A stretch of 64,000 bases of DNA, from NCBI GenBank assembly GCA_023475265.1, contig JAMCWE010000022.1, forward strand, positions 1-64,000. The letters run 5' to 3'. Shown here one piece after another: positions 35,797 through 45,497 of the stretch. Source of the stretch: Bacteroidota bacterium. GTDB lineage: Bacteria; Bacteroidota; Ignavibacteria; Ignavibacteriales; Ignavibacteriaceae. The notes below the pieces were generated by a model. The model made no database searches. It was not told where the DNA came from and worked only from the letters and a program-made list of their open reading frames with translations. The position numbers and the translations under genes were made by a program. Every line of letters begins with the position of its first letter. Positions within the stretch are counted from its first letter, which is position 1.

Positions 35797-38316
35797 TTAC
35801 TTGAGTAACATCATTTTCTTAACACTCTGGAATGCACCAGATTGAATTTGATAGAAATACACACCGCTTGCAAGCTTTGAAGCATCGAAATTCACAGTGT
35901 AATTTCCCGAACCTTGATATTGATTTACCAAAGTTGCTACTTCGCGTCCAAGTACATCGAACACCTTCAATGAAACTTTTCCAGGCTGAACAATAGAATA
36001 CTGAATTGTTGTTGAAGGGTTAAATGGATTCGGATAATTTTGAGCTAACTTATAACTGTTAACGGTTTGCTTTTGATTATCAACCGCGGTAACTGTCCAT
36101 TTGTTACCAATCCAGGTATAAGTCCAAACTGCAACACTAGACCATGAATTGCCTTGAGCAATAGGTGAATAATCTAATTGCCCATCTCTTTGAGTTGCAC
36201 CAGGACTAACGCTGTTGATCTCAAAGTCAATTGGTAATCTCATGCCTTCTTGAGGAACAAATAAATTATCGCTTCTTGTGGCTCCACCGTCAGCTTTATG
36301 AGCTAAATCTGTCCAAGGAATTCTTGCTTCAACATTGTAGCCGGCAAGTGGATCAGGAAATCTAGTGGGGTTCCAAGCATAATCCGGTCCGTATACTTCC
36401 AAAGAATCAACACCCATATTATCAATTCTAATATGATTCTGAGAAAATCTGATATGATAATCAGGCTGAGCACCGCTTTGCAAACCAGCGTGAGGAACTC
36501 CATGCCAATCATAAAGACCTATGAAAAGATCAGGACTGGTATTTAAATATGAATTACCAAGTGCATCTAAGTTAGGATCATAATAAACGTTGCTTGCATT
36601 AACGTGGAATGCAACATATAAATAGTTTGCATCGGCAGCTAAGTAAGCATCGGCAGAACAAACTGTATCGCTCTTGATATTTGTATTCTGTACAACAGTG
36701 CCGCTATGATCGCTTGGGAACATTCTGAAAGATGGAATGCCTGCCCATTCACTCAGATCAGCATCTGCTTTGAAATTAGCAGGTGCGCCCCAATGAATAG
36801 TAGTAACACCTTTTGCCATATTTGTAAGTGGTGAATTAGTTCCGCCAGGCGACCCCAAAATTCCGGCTCCACTTTTACAAACAACAGCATAATAATAAGA
36901 AACATTTTGATCCGTACCGGGAGCTTTTAGAATATGAGTAGCCGATTGAATTCCATGAACAATTCCTGTTGCAACTATTTCAACATCAGGCGAAGTAATA
37001 TCGGTAATAGGCTTAAATGAATAATAAACATTATACGTCTCACCAGATTGACCGGGCACATCATTCCAAATAATTGTATTTGAACTATTATTGTTGGCAA
37101 CGCCCATAACTGCCTGAGGCGCAACCGGTGGAATGAAGTCTAGTTTTGGAGTGCCAGTCCAAACATTAGATAAATAAATAACATGGTTTAGTATTCCGGT
37201 AGTATCGCCGTTTGTCATAAATTGGAATACAGAAACTTTAGTCGAATCAAATGTTGGAGCGCCGTCGCTCTGAATAACAAAGTTACGAAGCGGTAAAGCA
37301 TATTGATGCCAGTTGGTATCGCTTGCAGCGTTAAAAGCATATCCTTCGTGTCCGGAGCCATCTTCGAACTGTGCTCTTAATGCTACATTAGGCTTATCTG
37401 TTTTCATCATAAACTTTAAACTGTCTACTTGCCAAGCGCCGCCCAAATCAAATGGAGGTGCAACAGAGTAACCAATACCATTCCATCCGGAGCTCCATTG
37501 ATCTCCTAATGTCCACTTAATAGCATTTGAATTTGGAACCGGGCCTGCACCCTGGACAACTTCATATCCTGCATTTCCCCATTGCCATGGAGACAAATTA
37601 CTTGGAGTTGCAACGCCATTAAAAATTACAAAAGGAACTGGTTTGTTTCCGGTTCTTTCAAAACCATCGTACATAACTTCCATAGAATCGTTTGCCATGG
37701 AGGTTGAAACTAAAGCAATATTCCATCCGACAATTTTATCTGCGTCAAACTTTTTATTATTAGTCGGCATGCCCCAGCTAGAAGGAGCTATAATGAATCC
37801 AGTTGTATCCGGATTATCTCCACCGGTTTGATTTCTAGCAATTAAAGGAATCTTAAGCTGTATCCAGTCTGATGTTTGAGATAATACAACATCATTCTCA
37901 TAAATCCATTCTTCAACTGGATCGCCAGGCGCATCCTGATCTGCAATATGAATTCTAAAAACCATGTTGCTAGGATGCAAAGGAGCTTTAACAACTTTGA
38001 TCCACAATTTTACTGTGTCGCTTGAACTCCAATCCATCGGCGTAGCGCCGCTAGGCAAACGGTAAACAAACATTGCGTAGCTTCCCCACGAATGAATTGA
38101 ATCGATCTGAGCATGAACATCAAGAGATGCCAATCCCTGCATTTTATCTGTAGTATTCTCAGAGAAGTTAATATAGCTTGCGTGCCCTTCAGTGGAATAC
38201 TGATACAAAGTATCGGCAGCAAAATTATCGAAACTTTCCAGCATGGTTCCTTGTCCGTAAGAAACAAATGACCAGGCTAGAAGCACGAATAGAACAGGCA
38301 GAATAACTTTTTTCAT
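35797..38316 (-). CDS. Secreted multidomain carbohydrate-binding protein with T9SS tail
   Basis: 839 aa. Signal peptide ([19 protein letters not shown]). Two similar beta-sandwich carbohydrate-binding-like domains at about residues 20-220 and 230-390 (each with FD/W-rich strands, for example DTVKLWIKV and [10 protein letters not shown]). A fibronectin-III-like segment follows at about 400-500. A CBM9-like domain ([15 protein letters not shown]...[12 protein letters not shown]...[12 protein letters not shown]) spans about 510-730. It ends in a T9SS sorting domain. No hydrolase domain is visible, so it likely holds polysaccharide at the surface for the TonB system downstream. SD AAGGAAG before ATG 38316. 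Confidence 0.75.
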   Translation of the reverse strand: MKKVILPVLFVLLAWSFVSYGQGTMLESFDNFAADTLYQYSTEGHASYINFSENTTDKMQGLASLDVHAQIDSIHSWGSYAMFVYRLPSGATPMDWSSSDTVKLWIKVVKAPLHPSNMVFRIHIADQDAPGDPVEEWIYENDVVLSQTSDWIQLKIPLIARNQTGGDNPDTTGFIIAPSSWGMPTNNKKFDADKIVGWNIALVSTSMANDSMEVMYDGFERTGNKPVPFVIFNGVATPSNLSPWQWGNAGYEVVQGAGPVPNSNAIKWTLGDQWSSGWNGIGYSVAPPFDLGGAWQVDSLKFMMKTDKPNVALRAQFEDGSGHEGYAFNAASDTNWHQYALPLRNFVIQSDGAPTFDSTKVSVFQFMTNGDTTGILNHVIYLSNVWTGTPKLDFIPPVAPQAVMGVANNNSSNTIIWNDVPGQSGETYNVYYSFKPITDITSPDVEIVATGIVHGIQSATHILKAPGTDQNVSYYYAVVCKSGAGILGSPGGTNSPLTNMAKGVTTIHWGAPANFKADADLSEWAGIPSFRMFPSDHSGTVVQNTNIKSDTVCSADAYLAADANYLYVAFHVNASNVYYDPNLDALGNSYLNTSPDLFIGLYDWHGVPHAGLQSGAQPDYHIRFSQNHIRIDNMGVDSLEVYGPDYAWNPTRFPDPLAGYNVEARIPWTDLAHKADGGATRSDNLFVPQEGMRLPIDFEINSVSPGATQRDGQLDYSPIAQGNSWSSVAVWTYTWIGNKWTVTAVDNQKQTVNSYKLAQNYPNPFNPSTTIQYSIVQPGKVSLKVFDVLGREVATLVNQYQGSGNYTVNFDASKLASGVYFYQIQSGAFQSVKKMMLLK

Positions 38317-38380
38317 ATGTTATCTTCCTTTTTTATTATTAATTAACAGTTAATTATTTGAACATTAATTAAGAAATTTT

Positions 38381-40009
38381 TTAGAACCATAAACTCCAAA
38401 GACCTATTATTACTAAAAGAATAAAAGCCGACATCATAACATTTATTCGAAGAGATGCCTTCGAAGGATTATTTGAAAAATTTATACCCAATTCGGAAAA
38501 ACTATTCGGAACTAAATATTGAATTGAAGATAATTTTGATTTTTTTTCTCTCTGCGGTAAATAACTTAAGATGAGAATGATAGCTGTGCTGAATAAAAAT
38601 AAGAAAATTGAAAAGTGTAGAAAATTAATTTGAACCAACACAGATAAAATTCCCATTCCCTTTAGATTTGTTCCGTAAACTAATTCTAAAATTAAACGAA
38701 GGAAGCCGATGCATTCACCAACAATTAAAGTGGTTATTGCAGCTTTCGCATTTATTTTCTTCAAAATAAATCCCCAAAGAAATACAGCGGTAATTGGAGG
38801 ACTAATGTATCCTTGCAAGCTTTGTAAATAAAGATATACCTGCGAACTAATTAGCTTTACCAGCGGAACACAAATAATTGCAAATATTACTATTGCTGTT
38901 GTTGTTAATCTTCCAACTAAAACTAATTCGCGGTCAGATGCGTCCGGATGATTTACTTTGTAAAAATCGTTTGTAAACAGCGCCGCTACCGTATTAAATA
39001 CGCTCGCCAACGACGACATAATCGCCGCCAGTAAACCGGCTAAAACAATTCCTTTTATTCCAATCGGAAGAATATTGCTTGCAAGCAGCATTGGATATGC
39101 TTCATCACCTTTAATATCCTGAAACATAGTTGCGGCAATTAGACCCGGCAGCACCAAAATAAAAATAGGCAGCACTTTTAGCAGTGCAGCGAACAATGAA
39201 CCTCTGCGAGCATCATTGATTGATTTTGCAGAAAGAATTTTTTGAATAAAATATTGATCGGTAATCCAATACCAGAATGCAAGAATCGGCGCGCCAAAAA
39301 TTACTCCCGTCCATGGATAATCCGGATCTTTAATTGATTTAAACATATTAAAGAAATCCGGCGGTAACTTTGCCTGCAAACCTGAAAAACCGCCGACAGC
39401 TTTCAATCCAAAAATAGTTAATAACAATGCGCCGACAATTAAAACAATTCCCTGAAAAACATGAGTCTTCATAACTGATGTTGCACCGCCAAGGACCGTA
39501 TAAAGTCCGGTAAACAGCACGATCATTATTGCTGAGGTATAAATATTTAATCCGAACATTTTGTAGAATAGAATGCCGCCGGCAAAAAGAGCAACAGAAA
39601 TTTTTGTAAAAATATAAATGACAATAGAAATGATTGCGAATGGTTTTCTTAATGAAGGGTCAAATCTTTTTTCTAGAAATTCCGGGGTAGTAACAACTCC
39701 GGATTTAATATAAATCGGTGCAATAATCCATCCTAGTAAAATTAAAATAAAGACAGCCATTAATTCGAACTGACCTACGGCAAGCCCTCTGGAAGCACCC
39801 GCGCCGGCTAAGCCGATAAAGTGTTCGCTGGAAATGTTGGTTGCAAATATAGAAAGCCCAATTGTAAACCAGCCCATTTTTTTCCCTGCAAGAAAGTAAT
39901 CTTCATAACTTTGATCTTTCTTGCTGGAAAAATAAAAGCCCAGGCTTAAAACAATAATTAAATAAACGAGAAGAATTAGGCTATCTAAAAAAGTAAAATC
40001 AACTTGCAA
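38381..40009 (-). CDS. Sodium/solute (SSS, SGLT-like) sugar symporter
   Basis: 542 aa with about 14 transmembrane helices. SSS family markers include EDYFLAGKKMGWFTIGLSIFATNISSEHFIGLAGAGASRG and PIYIKSGVVTTPEFLEKRF; the level of similarity to SGLT-type glucose/galactose carriers is what suggests a sugar substrate. It starts with TTG 40009 behind CAGGAAAAATA; no better ATG is near. It heads the run CBM protein, TonB receptor, PorV-like, GH3, with 64 bp to the next gene. A conserved upstream motif and a sigma-54-like element precede it. Confidence 0.88.
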   Translation of the reverse strand: MQVDFTFLDSLILLVYLIIVLSLGFYFSSKKDQSYEDYFLAGKKMGWFTIGLSIFATNISSEHFIGLAGAGASRGLAVGQFELMAVFILILLGWIIAPIYIKSGVVTTPEFLEKRFDPSLRKPFAIISIVIYIFTKISVALFAGGILFYKMFGLNIYTSAIMIVLFTGLYTVLGGATSVMKTHVFQGIVLIVGALLLTIFGLKAVGGFSGLQAKLPPDFFNMFKSIKDPDYPWTGVIFGAPILAFWYWITDQYFIQKILSAKSINDARRGSLFAALLKVLPIFILVLPGLIAATMFQDIKGDEAYPMLLASNILPIGIKGIVLAGLLAAIMSSLASVFNTVAALFTNDFYKVNHPDASDRELVLVGRLTTTAIVIFAIICVPLVKLISSQVYLYLQSLQGYISPPITAVFLWGFILKKINAKAAITTLIVGECIGFLRLILELVYGTNLKGMGILSVLVQINFLHFSIFLFLFSTAIILILSYLPQREKKSKLSSIQYLVPNSFSELGINFSNNPSKASLRINVMMSAFILLVIIGLWSLWF

Positions 40010-40035
40010 ATATTTTTCCTGTTTTTTTGTAGTAA

Positions 40036-40052
40036 GTCACAAATAATGCCAA
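40036..40052 (-). promoter_or_regulatory. Sigma-54-like element ahead of the sugar symporter
   Basis: Minus-strand TTGGCATTATTTGTGAC: GG, ten bases, then G, but the -12 dinucleotide is GA and not GC. It lies about 30 bp before TTG 40009. The same TTGGCATTATT stands ahead of the GH2 gene. Confidence 0.4.
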
Positions 40053-40121
40053 TTCCTCAATTGGACTAAGCATACGGAAACAAAACAAAAATGAAATCAA
40101 TTCATTTTAACAACGAACATC

Positions 40122-40137
40122 TTATTAAATTGATAAA
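40122..40137 (-). promoter_or_regulatory. Repeated motif TTTATCAATTTAATAA (activator-site candidate)
   Basis: Minus-strand copy of a 16-bp sequence found identically at 42794-42809 and 57842-57857, each oriented toward a carbohydrate gene and upstream of a sigma-54-like element. Here it is 69 bp from that element. Confidence 0.5.
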
Positions 40138-40196
40138 ATGAATTTTATTATTCTAATAAAATGAATTGCGTCTTCTTATTTTTTCAGCAATCAATT

Positions 40197-42536
40197 TTAT
40201 TTTAATAAAAGCATCTTCCTTGTCGAATTAAAACTTCCGGAGTTTAGCTGATAGAAATAAATTCCGCTTGAAAGTTTGTTTGCATTAAAATTAATATCAT
40301 ACTTACCCTTCGTCTGATATTGATTAACAAGCGTTTCTACATTTCTACCCAGCACATCATAAATTTTTAAAGTAACTATTCCTGAATTTGGAATTTCATA
40401 ATGAATAGTTGTTGATGGATTAAAAGGATTCGGATAGTTTTGTGAAAGTTTAAAACTAAGCGGAATAGAGTTTGCCAAATTATTATCTTTTATTCCCGTA
40501 ACCTCCATCCCGCCTTTATTAAAATACGGCTGGTATTGCGGAATCATATATTTCGCAACAAACTTTGCGGTAGTTCTGTCCATCGAATAAATTCCCATGC
40601 TTTCAAAACCGGTTGGATGCCCGGCTGAATACCAATCAAATGCACACCACCAGGTTGTGCCCATTAAATAACCGCCATTTGGATTAATGGTTCCGTCAGT
40701 TTTTAAGGCGGCATCTTCCGAAAACGCTTTAAACGTGCTGTAGAAAGTTAACGCCTGAGCATTTTGTGTGCTGTTATTTTCTGTTGACCAATATCCAAAC
40801 TCAGTATCTAATATTGGTTTTGTCGGATGATATGAATTCGCTGTTTGTAAAAAGGTTTTTGTCCCGCTGTAATAATCGCTGCCGTAAAAAACTCCGAAGT
40901 ACATCGTCCAGCCAGCAACATCGCAATATTCAACAGAAGGATCTTCCGGTCCCGGTCTGTCGGCTGCTGCAGATTCGGTTAATAATCTTCCATCATCATA
41001 ATTATTTTTATAATCATCTCTGATCGTTTGTATGTAAATTGTTCTGTTCGTTAAATCTAAACATTCGTTGCATGTACTCCATAAAAAAATAGAAGGTCGA
41101 TTATAATCTCTGAAAACCATTTCTCGAAACATTTGCTGATGAATATGCCGCGAATTATTTTGAATTATAAAAGCATTCGGATCGTCAAATTGCCAAACGG
41201 GAACTTCTTCAAGAATTGCAAAGCCCATTCTATCCGCAAGCAAATATGTAAACGGAGAATTTGGATAATGAGCTGTTCTAATCATATTTGCATTCAAGCC
41301 TTTTATTTTTAGAAGGTCAGAATAAATAACGCTGTCAGGAATGCTTCTTCCGTAAACCGGATGATCTTCATGCCGCGCAACTCCGGTAAAAAATATAACA
41401 TGTCCGTTTAGTAAAACTTTAGCGCTGTCGGTTGTAATTTTTCTAATACCGAATTGAGTATAATATTCATCAATAACTTTTCCGCTGTCTTTTAATGTAA
41501 TTTTCATTACGTACAAATTAGGATTTTGCGGCGACCAAAGTCGCGGATTGTTTACTTGCAGCTGGGTTCTCCAAACAGTGACTGAATCATTATCAATTGA
41601 AACTGTGTTATTAGTAATTCCGGAAACTTGTGCCAATGAACCAATCAACGCAGAAGCTTTTTCTGATTGAATGTTTGCTGAATCAATCTGCGCATTATAA
41701 ATATCGATCTGAACATTTGCTTGAGCTGCTGAACCGCTCTTGTTCAGCAAGACCACTGTCGTCTGAAGATTTCCTGTTGTATCCAACGGAACAACATTGG
41801 TTCGAATTACAGAAATTGGATTTGACACTTCAAGATAAACATCGTGAACAATTCCTGTGTAATTGAACCAGTCACATTCTGTATAAGGGACAATATCGTT
41901 TCTTTTTCCCCATGGCGGATTATCAATTCTAACCGCTAATAAATTTGAGCCGTTGAAATTAAGATATTTAGAAACATCAAAAGCAAAAGAAGTATAACCG
42001 CCTTCATGATAGCCGAGATAATGACCGTTCAGCCAAACATCGGCAGTATAATTGACAGCATAAAACATCAGCTTAAAAAATTTCCCGCTTAAACTATCCG
42101 GCACATTAAAGCTCCGGCGGTACCAAACACCATCCTCATAATATTCCGGAACCTTTGGATATGCGTACATTGTGTTTTCTACAGAAGGAATTGATTTCGT
42201 GTCCCAGCTGCTGTCATTATAGCTTGGAGAAAATCTGTTTTGTGCTTCGGTAATTAGATTGGCAAAACCGGCAGAGTCCCTTGCAGCAAGGGAAATATTG
42301 TGGTCGGCAGTAAATCTTTGTTTCTTCCATGTTCCATCCAGGTCAATTGTTTGCCTGTCTTGTTTTTCAAATGTTGGAACAGGCATTCCGTTTTGAAAAG
42401 GTATTGCAATTCCGTTTTCATACTTTAAAGATAATGTTGCTTGAAGTGTCGCGGTTTGCGCTGAAGAAAAATTTGTAAAAATTAAAACAAGAATTAAAAT
42501 AAATATGGTGTGTTTAATACCGTAAATAATTTTCAT
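40197..42536 (-). CDS. Secreted GH2 glycoside hydrolase (beta-galactosidase/glucuronidase-like) with T9SS tail
   Basis: 779 aa. Signal peptide (IFILILVLIFTNFSSAQ), jelly-roll sugar-binding domain (GVWYRRSFNVPDSLSGKFFKLMFYAVNYTADVWLNGHYLGYHEGGYTSF), immunoglobulin-like domain, then the TIM barrel. The acid/base glutamate is in FLWSTCNECLDL near residue 490 and the nucleophile glutamate in PILDTEFGYWS near 579. The last 85 residues are a T9SS sorting domain. GH2 covers beta-galactosidases, mannosidases and glucuronidases; substrate not decidable. It has its own upstream control region and a terminator separates it from the GH5 gene. Confidence 0.88.
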   Translation of the reverse strand: MKIIYGIKHTIFILILVLIFTNFSSAQTATLQATLSLKYENGIAIPFQNGMPVPTFEKQDRQTIDLDGTWKKQRFTADHNISLAARDSAGFANLITEAQNRFSPSYNDSSWDTKSIPSVENTMYAYPKVPEYYEDGVWYRRSFNVPDSLSGKFFKLMFYAVNYTADVWLNGHYLGYHEGGYTSFAFDVSKYLNFNGSNLLAVRIDNPPWGKRNDIVPYTECDWFNYTGIVHDVYLEVSNPISVIRTNVVPLDTTGNLQTTVVLLNKSGSAAQANVQIDIYNAQIDSANIQSEKASALIGSLAQVSGITNNTVSIDNDSVTVWRTQLQVNNPRLWSPQNPNLYVMKITLKDSGKVIDEYYTQFGIRKITTDSAKVLLNGHVIFFTGVARHEDHPVYGRSIPDSVIYSDLLKIKGLNANMIRTAHYPNSPFTYLLADRMGFAILEEVPVWQFDDPNAFIIQNNSRHIHQQMFREMVFRDYNRPSIFLWSTCNECLDLTNRTIYIQTIRDDYKNNYDDGRLLTESAAADRPGPEDPSVEYCDVAGWTMYFGVFYGSDYYSGTKTFLQTANSYHPTKPILDTEFGYWSTENNSTQNAQALTFYSTFKAFSEDAALKTDGTINPNGGYLMGTTWWCAFDWYSAGHPTGFESMGIYSMDRTTAKFVAKYMIPQYQPYFNKGGMEVTGIKDNNLANSIPLSFKLSQNYPNPFNPSTTIHYEIPNSGIVTLKIYDVLGRNVETLVNQYQTKGKYDINFNANKLSSGIYFYQLNSGSFNSTRKMLLLK

Positions 42537-42637
42537 GTTTCGGCTCTGAAAAGTTTTTAATGAACTCTTTTAAATGATATTTTTTTATAATATTAGATTT
42601 AATACCGGCGATATGCGGTCTCTAATTCTTCTAAAGA

Positions 42638-42666
42638 AAAAGCCTTCCAAAAAGAAGAAGGCTTTT
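42638..42666 (-). terminator. Terminator or leader attenuator between GH5 and GH2
   Basis: AAAAGCCTTC and GAAGGCTTTT form a perfect 10-bp stem with a nine-base loop; on the minus strand it is followed by TTTTTCTTT. It can end the GH5 transcript. If the sigma-54-like element at 42716-42732 is used, the hairpin lies in the GH2 leader. Confidence 0.75.
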
Positions 42667-42715
42667 CCCAACACAAAAAAAAGGAGCTGTATAATTCCGC
42701 TTACTGGGTTTTTAC

Positions 42716-42732
42716 GACATTAATAATGCCAA
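42716..42732 (-). promoter_or_regulatory. Sigma-54-like element ahead of the GH2 gene
   Basis: Minus-strand TTGGCATTATTAATGTC, sharing TTGGCATTATT with the symporter site; GG and -12 G at the right distance but GT instead of GC. It lies about 180 bp before ATG 42536, upstream of the hairpin at 42638-42666. Confidence 0.35.
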
Positions 42733-42793
42733 TGGTTTCGTAAAAAGATAACAACAAGAACGCTGATAAATTGATAACGATATAATTATTCTC

Positions 42794-42809
42794 TTATTAA
42801 ATTGATAAA
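42794..42809 (-). promoter_or_regulatory. Repeated motif TTTATCAATTTAATAA (activator-site candidate)
   Basis: Identical to the copies at 40122-40137 and 57842-57857. It is 62 bp from the sigma-54-like element at 42716-42732, close to the 69 bp seen at the symporter gene. A degenerate second half, TTATCAATTTATCAG, follows at about 42763-42777. Confidence 0.5.
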
Positions 42810-42839
42810 ATAAAATTTATTATAATAATAAAAATAAAT

Positions 42840-44831
42840 TCACTTCAACAAAATCATTTTCTTTAGCCCAGTGTAATTCCCGGCATTAATTCTGTAAAAA
42901 TAAACTCCCGAAGGTAAATTATTAGCATTAAAATTAATTGAATATTCTCCAGCTTCTTTATTTTCATTAACTAATGTTCTCACTTCATTACCAAGAATAT
43001 TATAAACTTTAAGAGTAACAAAACTTCTTGATGGAATTGAATATTTTATTTCCGTAGACGGGTTAAAAGGATTAGGAAAATTCTGATTCAGGCTGAAAGT
43101 GAATTCGTGTTTCTTTTCGTTTTTTACTCCGGTAACATTTGAAGAAAACATAAAATAATTCAAATTGTATCCGCCTGATAAAAATTGAATCATCAAGCTA
43201 TGTTTGTCGGCAGGCAGTTGAATATTTTGCAGCGTCATTGTCTGCCAGGTCTGCCATCCGCCGGTAACGGGAACAGTAACAATTGAAGAAATAATATTTC
43301 CATCCAACTTTAAAATAAATTTTCCGTCTGCCTGGTTTGATGCATAACGAATATCAATATTATAAGAACCTGCTTGAGAAATATTAACAGTATATTTCAT
43401 CCACTCGCCTGAATTTATCCAGCCAACATCATAGCCGTTTGTCGGCAGATCGTTACACTGTTCAATATCAACACCATCATTTCGATAGCTCCAGCCCGAG
43501 TTCCAGGAAGTGCCGTTTATATCTTGATAGTCAGCATCGTTATAAGCATAAGTAATTTTTCCCAAATCATAATTGTCGGCGTAAACAATTCCGGGAATAT
43601 TATTATCCGCAAATGGCAAAGTGGAATTATCATTTGGCTGGCGCATCATAGCATCAATCATATCGTTTTGGAAAATGCAATATTCATATTTTAAATTGCT
43701 TGCCATCTGAAGCAAAGCATTAGTTGCAAATGTAACCGACGGCTTTGTTCCTTTACCTTCCCAATAACTTAAAAGCTGCTGATAGTCGCTTGTAATAGGA
43801 ACATTAAGCGGCGCATTGATAGTACTGAATTTTTTCAGAGTCCACCAGGACCAGCCGATGTCGTATTGCTTCATTAAGGTAACACAATCAGTAAACCATG
43901 AGTTTGAATTCTCTCCTGTTTCACCAAGCCACAGCGGCACATTGTATGTGCTTCTAAGATTCAAATAATTTTGAATAGAACCGGAATTATTTACATTCCA
44001 ATATTTGTGAAAATTGTAAGCCATCTTTTTATCCCACGGCGGAGTTAGACCGCTAAAATCAGTGGCGTACCAATTGCCTTCAATAAAAAGAATATGAGTT
44101 GTATCTACGGAGCGAATTGCGTTTGTAATTCTTACATAAAGATCGTGCAGCGGCTGATTATTATTTGGCAAGGTCCAAGCAGGTTCATTAAGAAGATCAT
44201 AGCCTGCAATGGTCGGCTCGTTTTTGTACCGGCTTGCAATTGTTCTCCAGATGTCAACTGTCCTAGTCTGCTTTGCTGTATCCTGCCACAAAGAAGGAAC
44301 CGAAGGATCGTAATCGGAAATTGTGTTGTTGCTTTCACCGCCGGGGGCGCAATGCAAATCGAGTATAACATAAATATTATATTTCTTGCACCAGGAAATT
44401 AAGCTGTCGAAAAGCGCAAAGCCGCTTGCTGAATAAACGCCCGGTGAGTCCGGCGGAGTTAAAATGTTATAATGAAAAGGCAATCGCACCAAATTAAATC
44501 CCCACGATGCTAGTGCTTTAATATCGCTTTCGGTAACAAAATTTTTTCTAAAATTACTGTAAAATAAATTGGTGTTATCTACTCCGATTAAATCTTGAAT
44601 TTTCTGTTGTATCTGCGACGGCGAATTAGCAAAGCTCGACATTCCGAACATGTAGCCTTCCGGTTCCAGCCAGCCGCCAAGGCCCATTCCTTTGAAATAT
44701 ATTTCTTGTCCGTTTTGATCTACTATTTTATTTCCGTTTACGGTTAGAAAGCTTTGAGGATAATTAGTTTGAATTGATACGAATAAAAATAAAATTAGTA
44801 ATGATAGAGATAAAGTAAACTTCTGTTTCAT
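42840..44831 (-). CDS. Secreted GH5 glucanase with CBM6 and T9SS tail
   Basis: 663 aa. Signal peptide (LSLSLLILFLFVSIQTNYPQ), then a GH5 barrel (MGLGGWLEPEGYMFG, YVILDLHCAPGG) with acid/base glutamate in GYDLLNEPAW near residue 213 and nucleophile in WLGETGENS near 305. A CBM6-like domain with GYDVGWINSGEWMKYTVNI and GGWQTWQTMTL lies at about 420-570, and a T9SS sorting domain closes it. Exo- or endo-beta-glucanase (1,3 or 1,4) is likely. It has the best sigma-54 promoter of the carbohydrate genes. A paralogue without CBM6 and tail is at 61415. Confidence 0.9.
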   Translation of the reverse strand: MKQKFTLSLSLLILFLFVSIQTNYPQSFLTVNGNKIVDQNGQEIYFKGMGLGGWLEPEGYMFGMSSFANSPSQIQQKIQDLIGVDNTNLFYSNFRKNFVTESDIKALASWGFNLVRLPFHYNILTPPDSPGVYSASGFALFDSLISWCKKYNIYVILDLHCAPGGESNNTISDYDPSVPSLWQDTAKQTRTVDIWRTIASRYKNEPTIAGYDLLNEPAWTLPNNNQPLHDLYVRITNAIRSVDTTHILFIEGNWYATDFSGLTPPWDKKMAYNFHKYWNVNNSGSIQNYLNLRSTYNVPLWLGETGENSNSWFTDCVTLMKQYDIGWSWWTLKKFSTINAPLNVPITSDYQQLLSYWEGKGTKPSVTFATNALLQMASNLKYEYCIFQNDMIDAMMRQPNDNSTLPFADNNIPGIVYADNYDLGKITYAYNDADYQDINGTSWNSGWSYRNDGVDIEQCNDLPTNGYDVGWINSGEWMKYTVNISQAGSYNIDIRYASNQADGKFILKLDGNIISSIVTVPVTGGWQTWQTMTLQNIQLPADKHSLMIQFLSGGYNLNYFMFSSNVTGVKNEKKHEFTFSLNQNFPNPFNPSTEIKYSIPSRSFVTLKVYNILGNEVRTLVNENKEAGEYSINFNANNLPSGVYFYRINAGNYTGLKKMILLK

Positions 44832-44864
44832 GATCTTCCCAAATAGTTTCTACTGCCTTTATAA

Positions 44865-44882
44865 TTGCAACAATCACGCCAA
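44865..44882 (-). promoter_or_regulatory. Sigma-54 (-24/-12) promoter of the GH5-CBM6 gene
   Basis: Minus-strand TTGGCGTGATTGTTGCAA: TTGGC, the exact ten-base GG-to-GC spacing, TTGCA. Transcription would start about 25 bp before ATG 44831. Confidence 0.75.
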
Positions 44883-44898
44883 GTGCTATTTTATTGAA

Positions 44899-44914
44899 TC
44901 AACCACCCGGTCAA
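44899..44914 (-). promoter_or_regulatory. Imperfect palindrome upstream of the GH5 sigma-54 promoter
   Basis: Minus-strand TTGACCGGGTGGTTGA, half-sites TTGACC and GGTTGA with a four-base centre, 17 bp upstream of the -24 box. It could be an activator site, though this is closer than usual for an enhancer. It resembles the operator ahead of the heme operon (TTGACCG--TGGT--A). The rest of 44915-45134 shows no gene. Confidence 0.3.
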
Positions 44915-45134
44915 TTTTTCAATAAACGGATTTATTTAAAGACAAAAAGATGAAAGATTTTTTAATTAAAACATTGACATTATAAAATTAAAAAACTACT
45001 TTATTACGGGGTTTGAAATTGGGAACTATTTTTTACGAGCCCTGGGTTTAATTAGAAAGTTTTTTCCGCATTACCGTAAGTGTTTCTTTTTCTTAGTTAG
45101 TTTTAAATTACTTTAAATACTTCGGGGAGTATTT

Positions 45135-45497
45135 ATGAGAAGATTTTTCCTCTATTTATTTTTTTTGTGCCTAAGTTTTAAGATATCAATTGCACAAAAT
45201 GTATTTGTCAACCATCCTACGGCTCAATCCTATTTTTTATATAAACATGATGTGTATGAGAAACCCATTTTTCATAAAATTGAATTGGGCCCAAGTTTAT
45301 TAAAAAATAATTCAAACCTTTCAGATTTCTACCCCCTTAATAATGGAGATTTCTGTGAATTTCTTGAATTCACTACAACTACTCTATTGGGAGTAAAGCT
45401 CCTAATAAAATTCTATGTATCGAAAGAAATAATTAGGGATAAGTTATTATCAAATGTGTTTACTTATAAAAAATTTCAAATTAGGAAGATAAACTGA
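45135..45497 (+). CDS. Small secreted protein of unknown function
   Basis: 120 aa with a signal peptide (FFLYLFFLCLSFKISIAQ) and a strong SD (GGGGAG, five bases, ATG 45135). No domain recognised; the mature part is about 100 residues with some beta tendency. No sorting tail. Its TGA overlaps the CTG start of the next gene, so the two are coupled. It may be the truncated or split N-terminal part of a T9SS cargo gene, since all its downstream neighbours carry that tail. Confidence 0.6.
   Translation: MRRFFLYLFFLCLSFKISIAQNVFVNHPTAQSYFLYKHDVYEKPIFHKIELGPSLLKNNSNLSDFYPLNNGDFCEFLEFTTTTLLGVKLLIKFYVSKEIIRDKLLSNVFTYKKFQIRKIN

Noticed and set aside
40036-40052. Full sigma-54 promoter call for the symporter gene
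   Set aside because: The -12 dinucleotide is GA and not GC. Kept as a sigma-54-like element with low confidence because of its match to the GH2 site.
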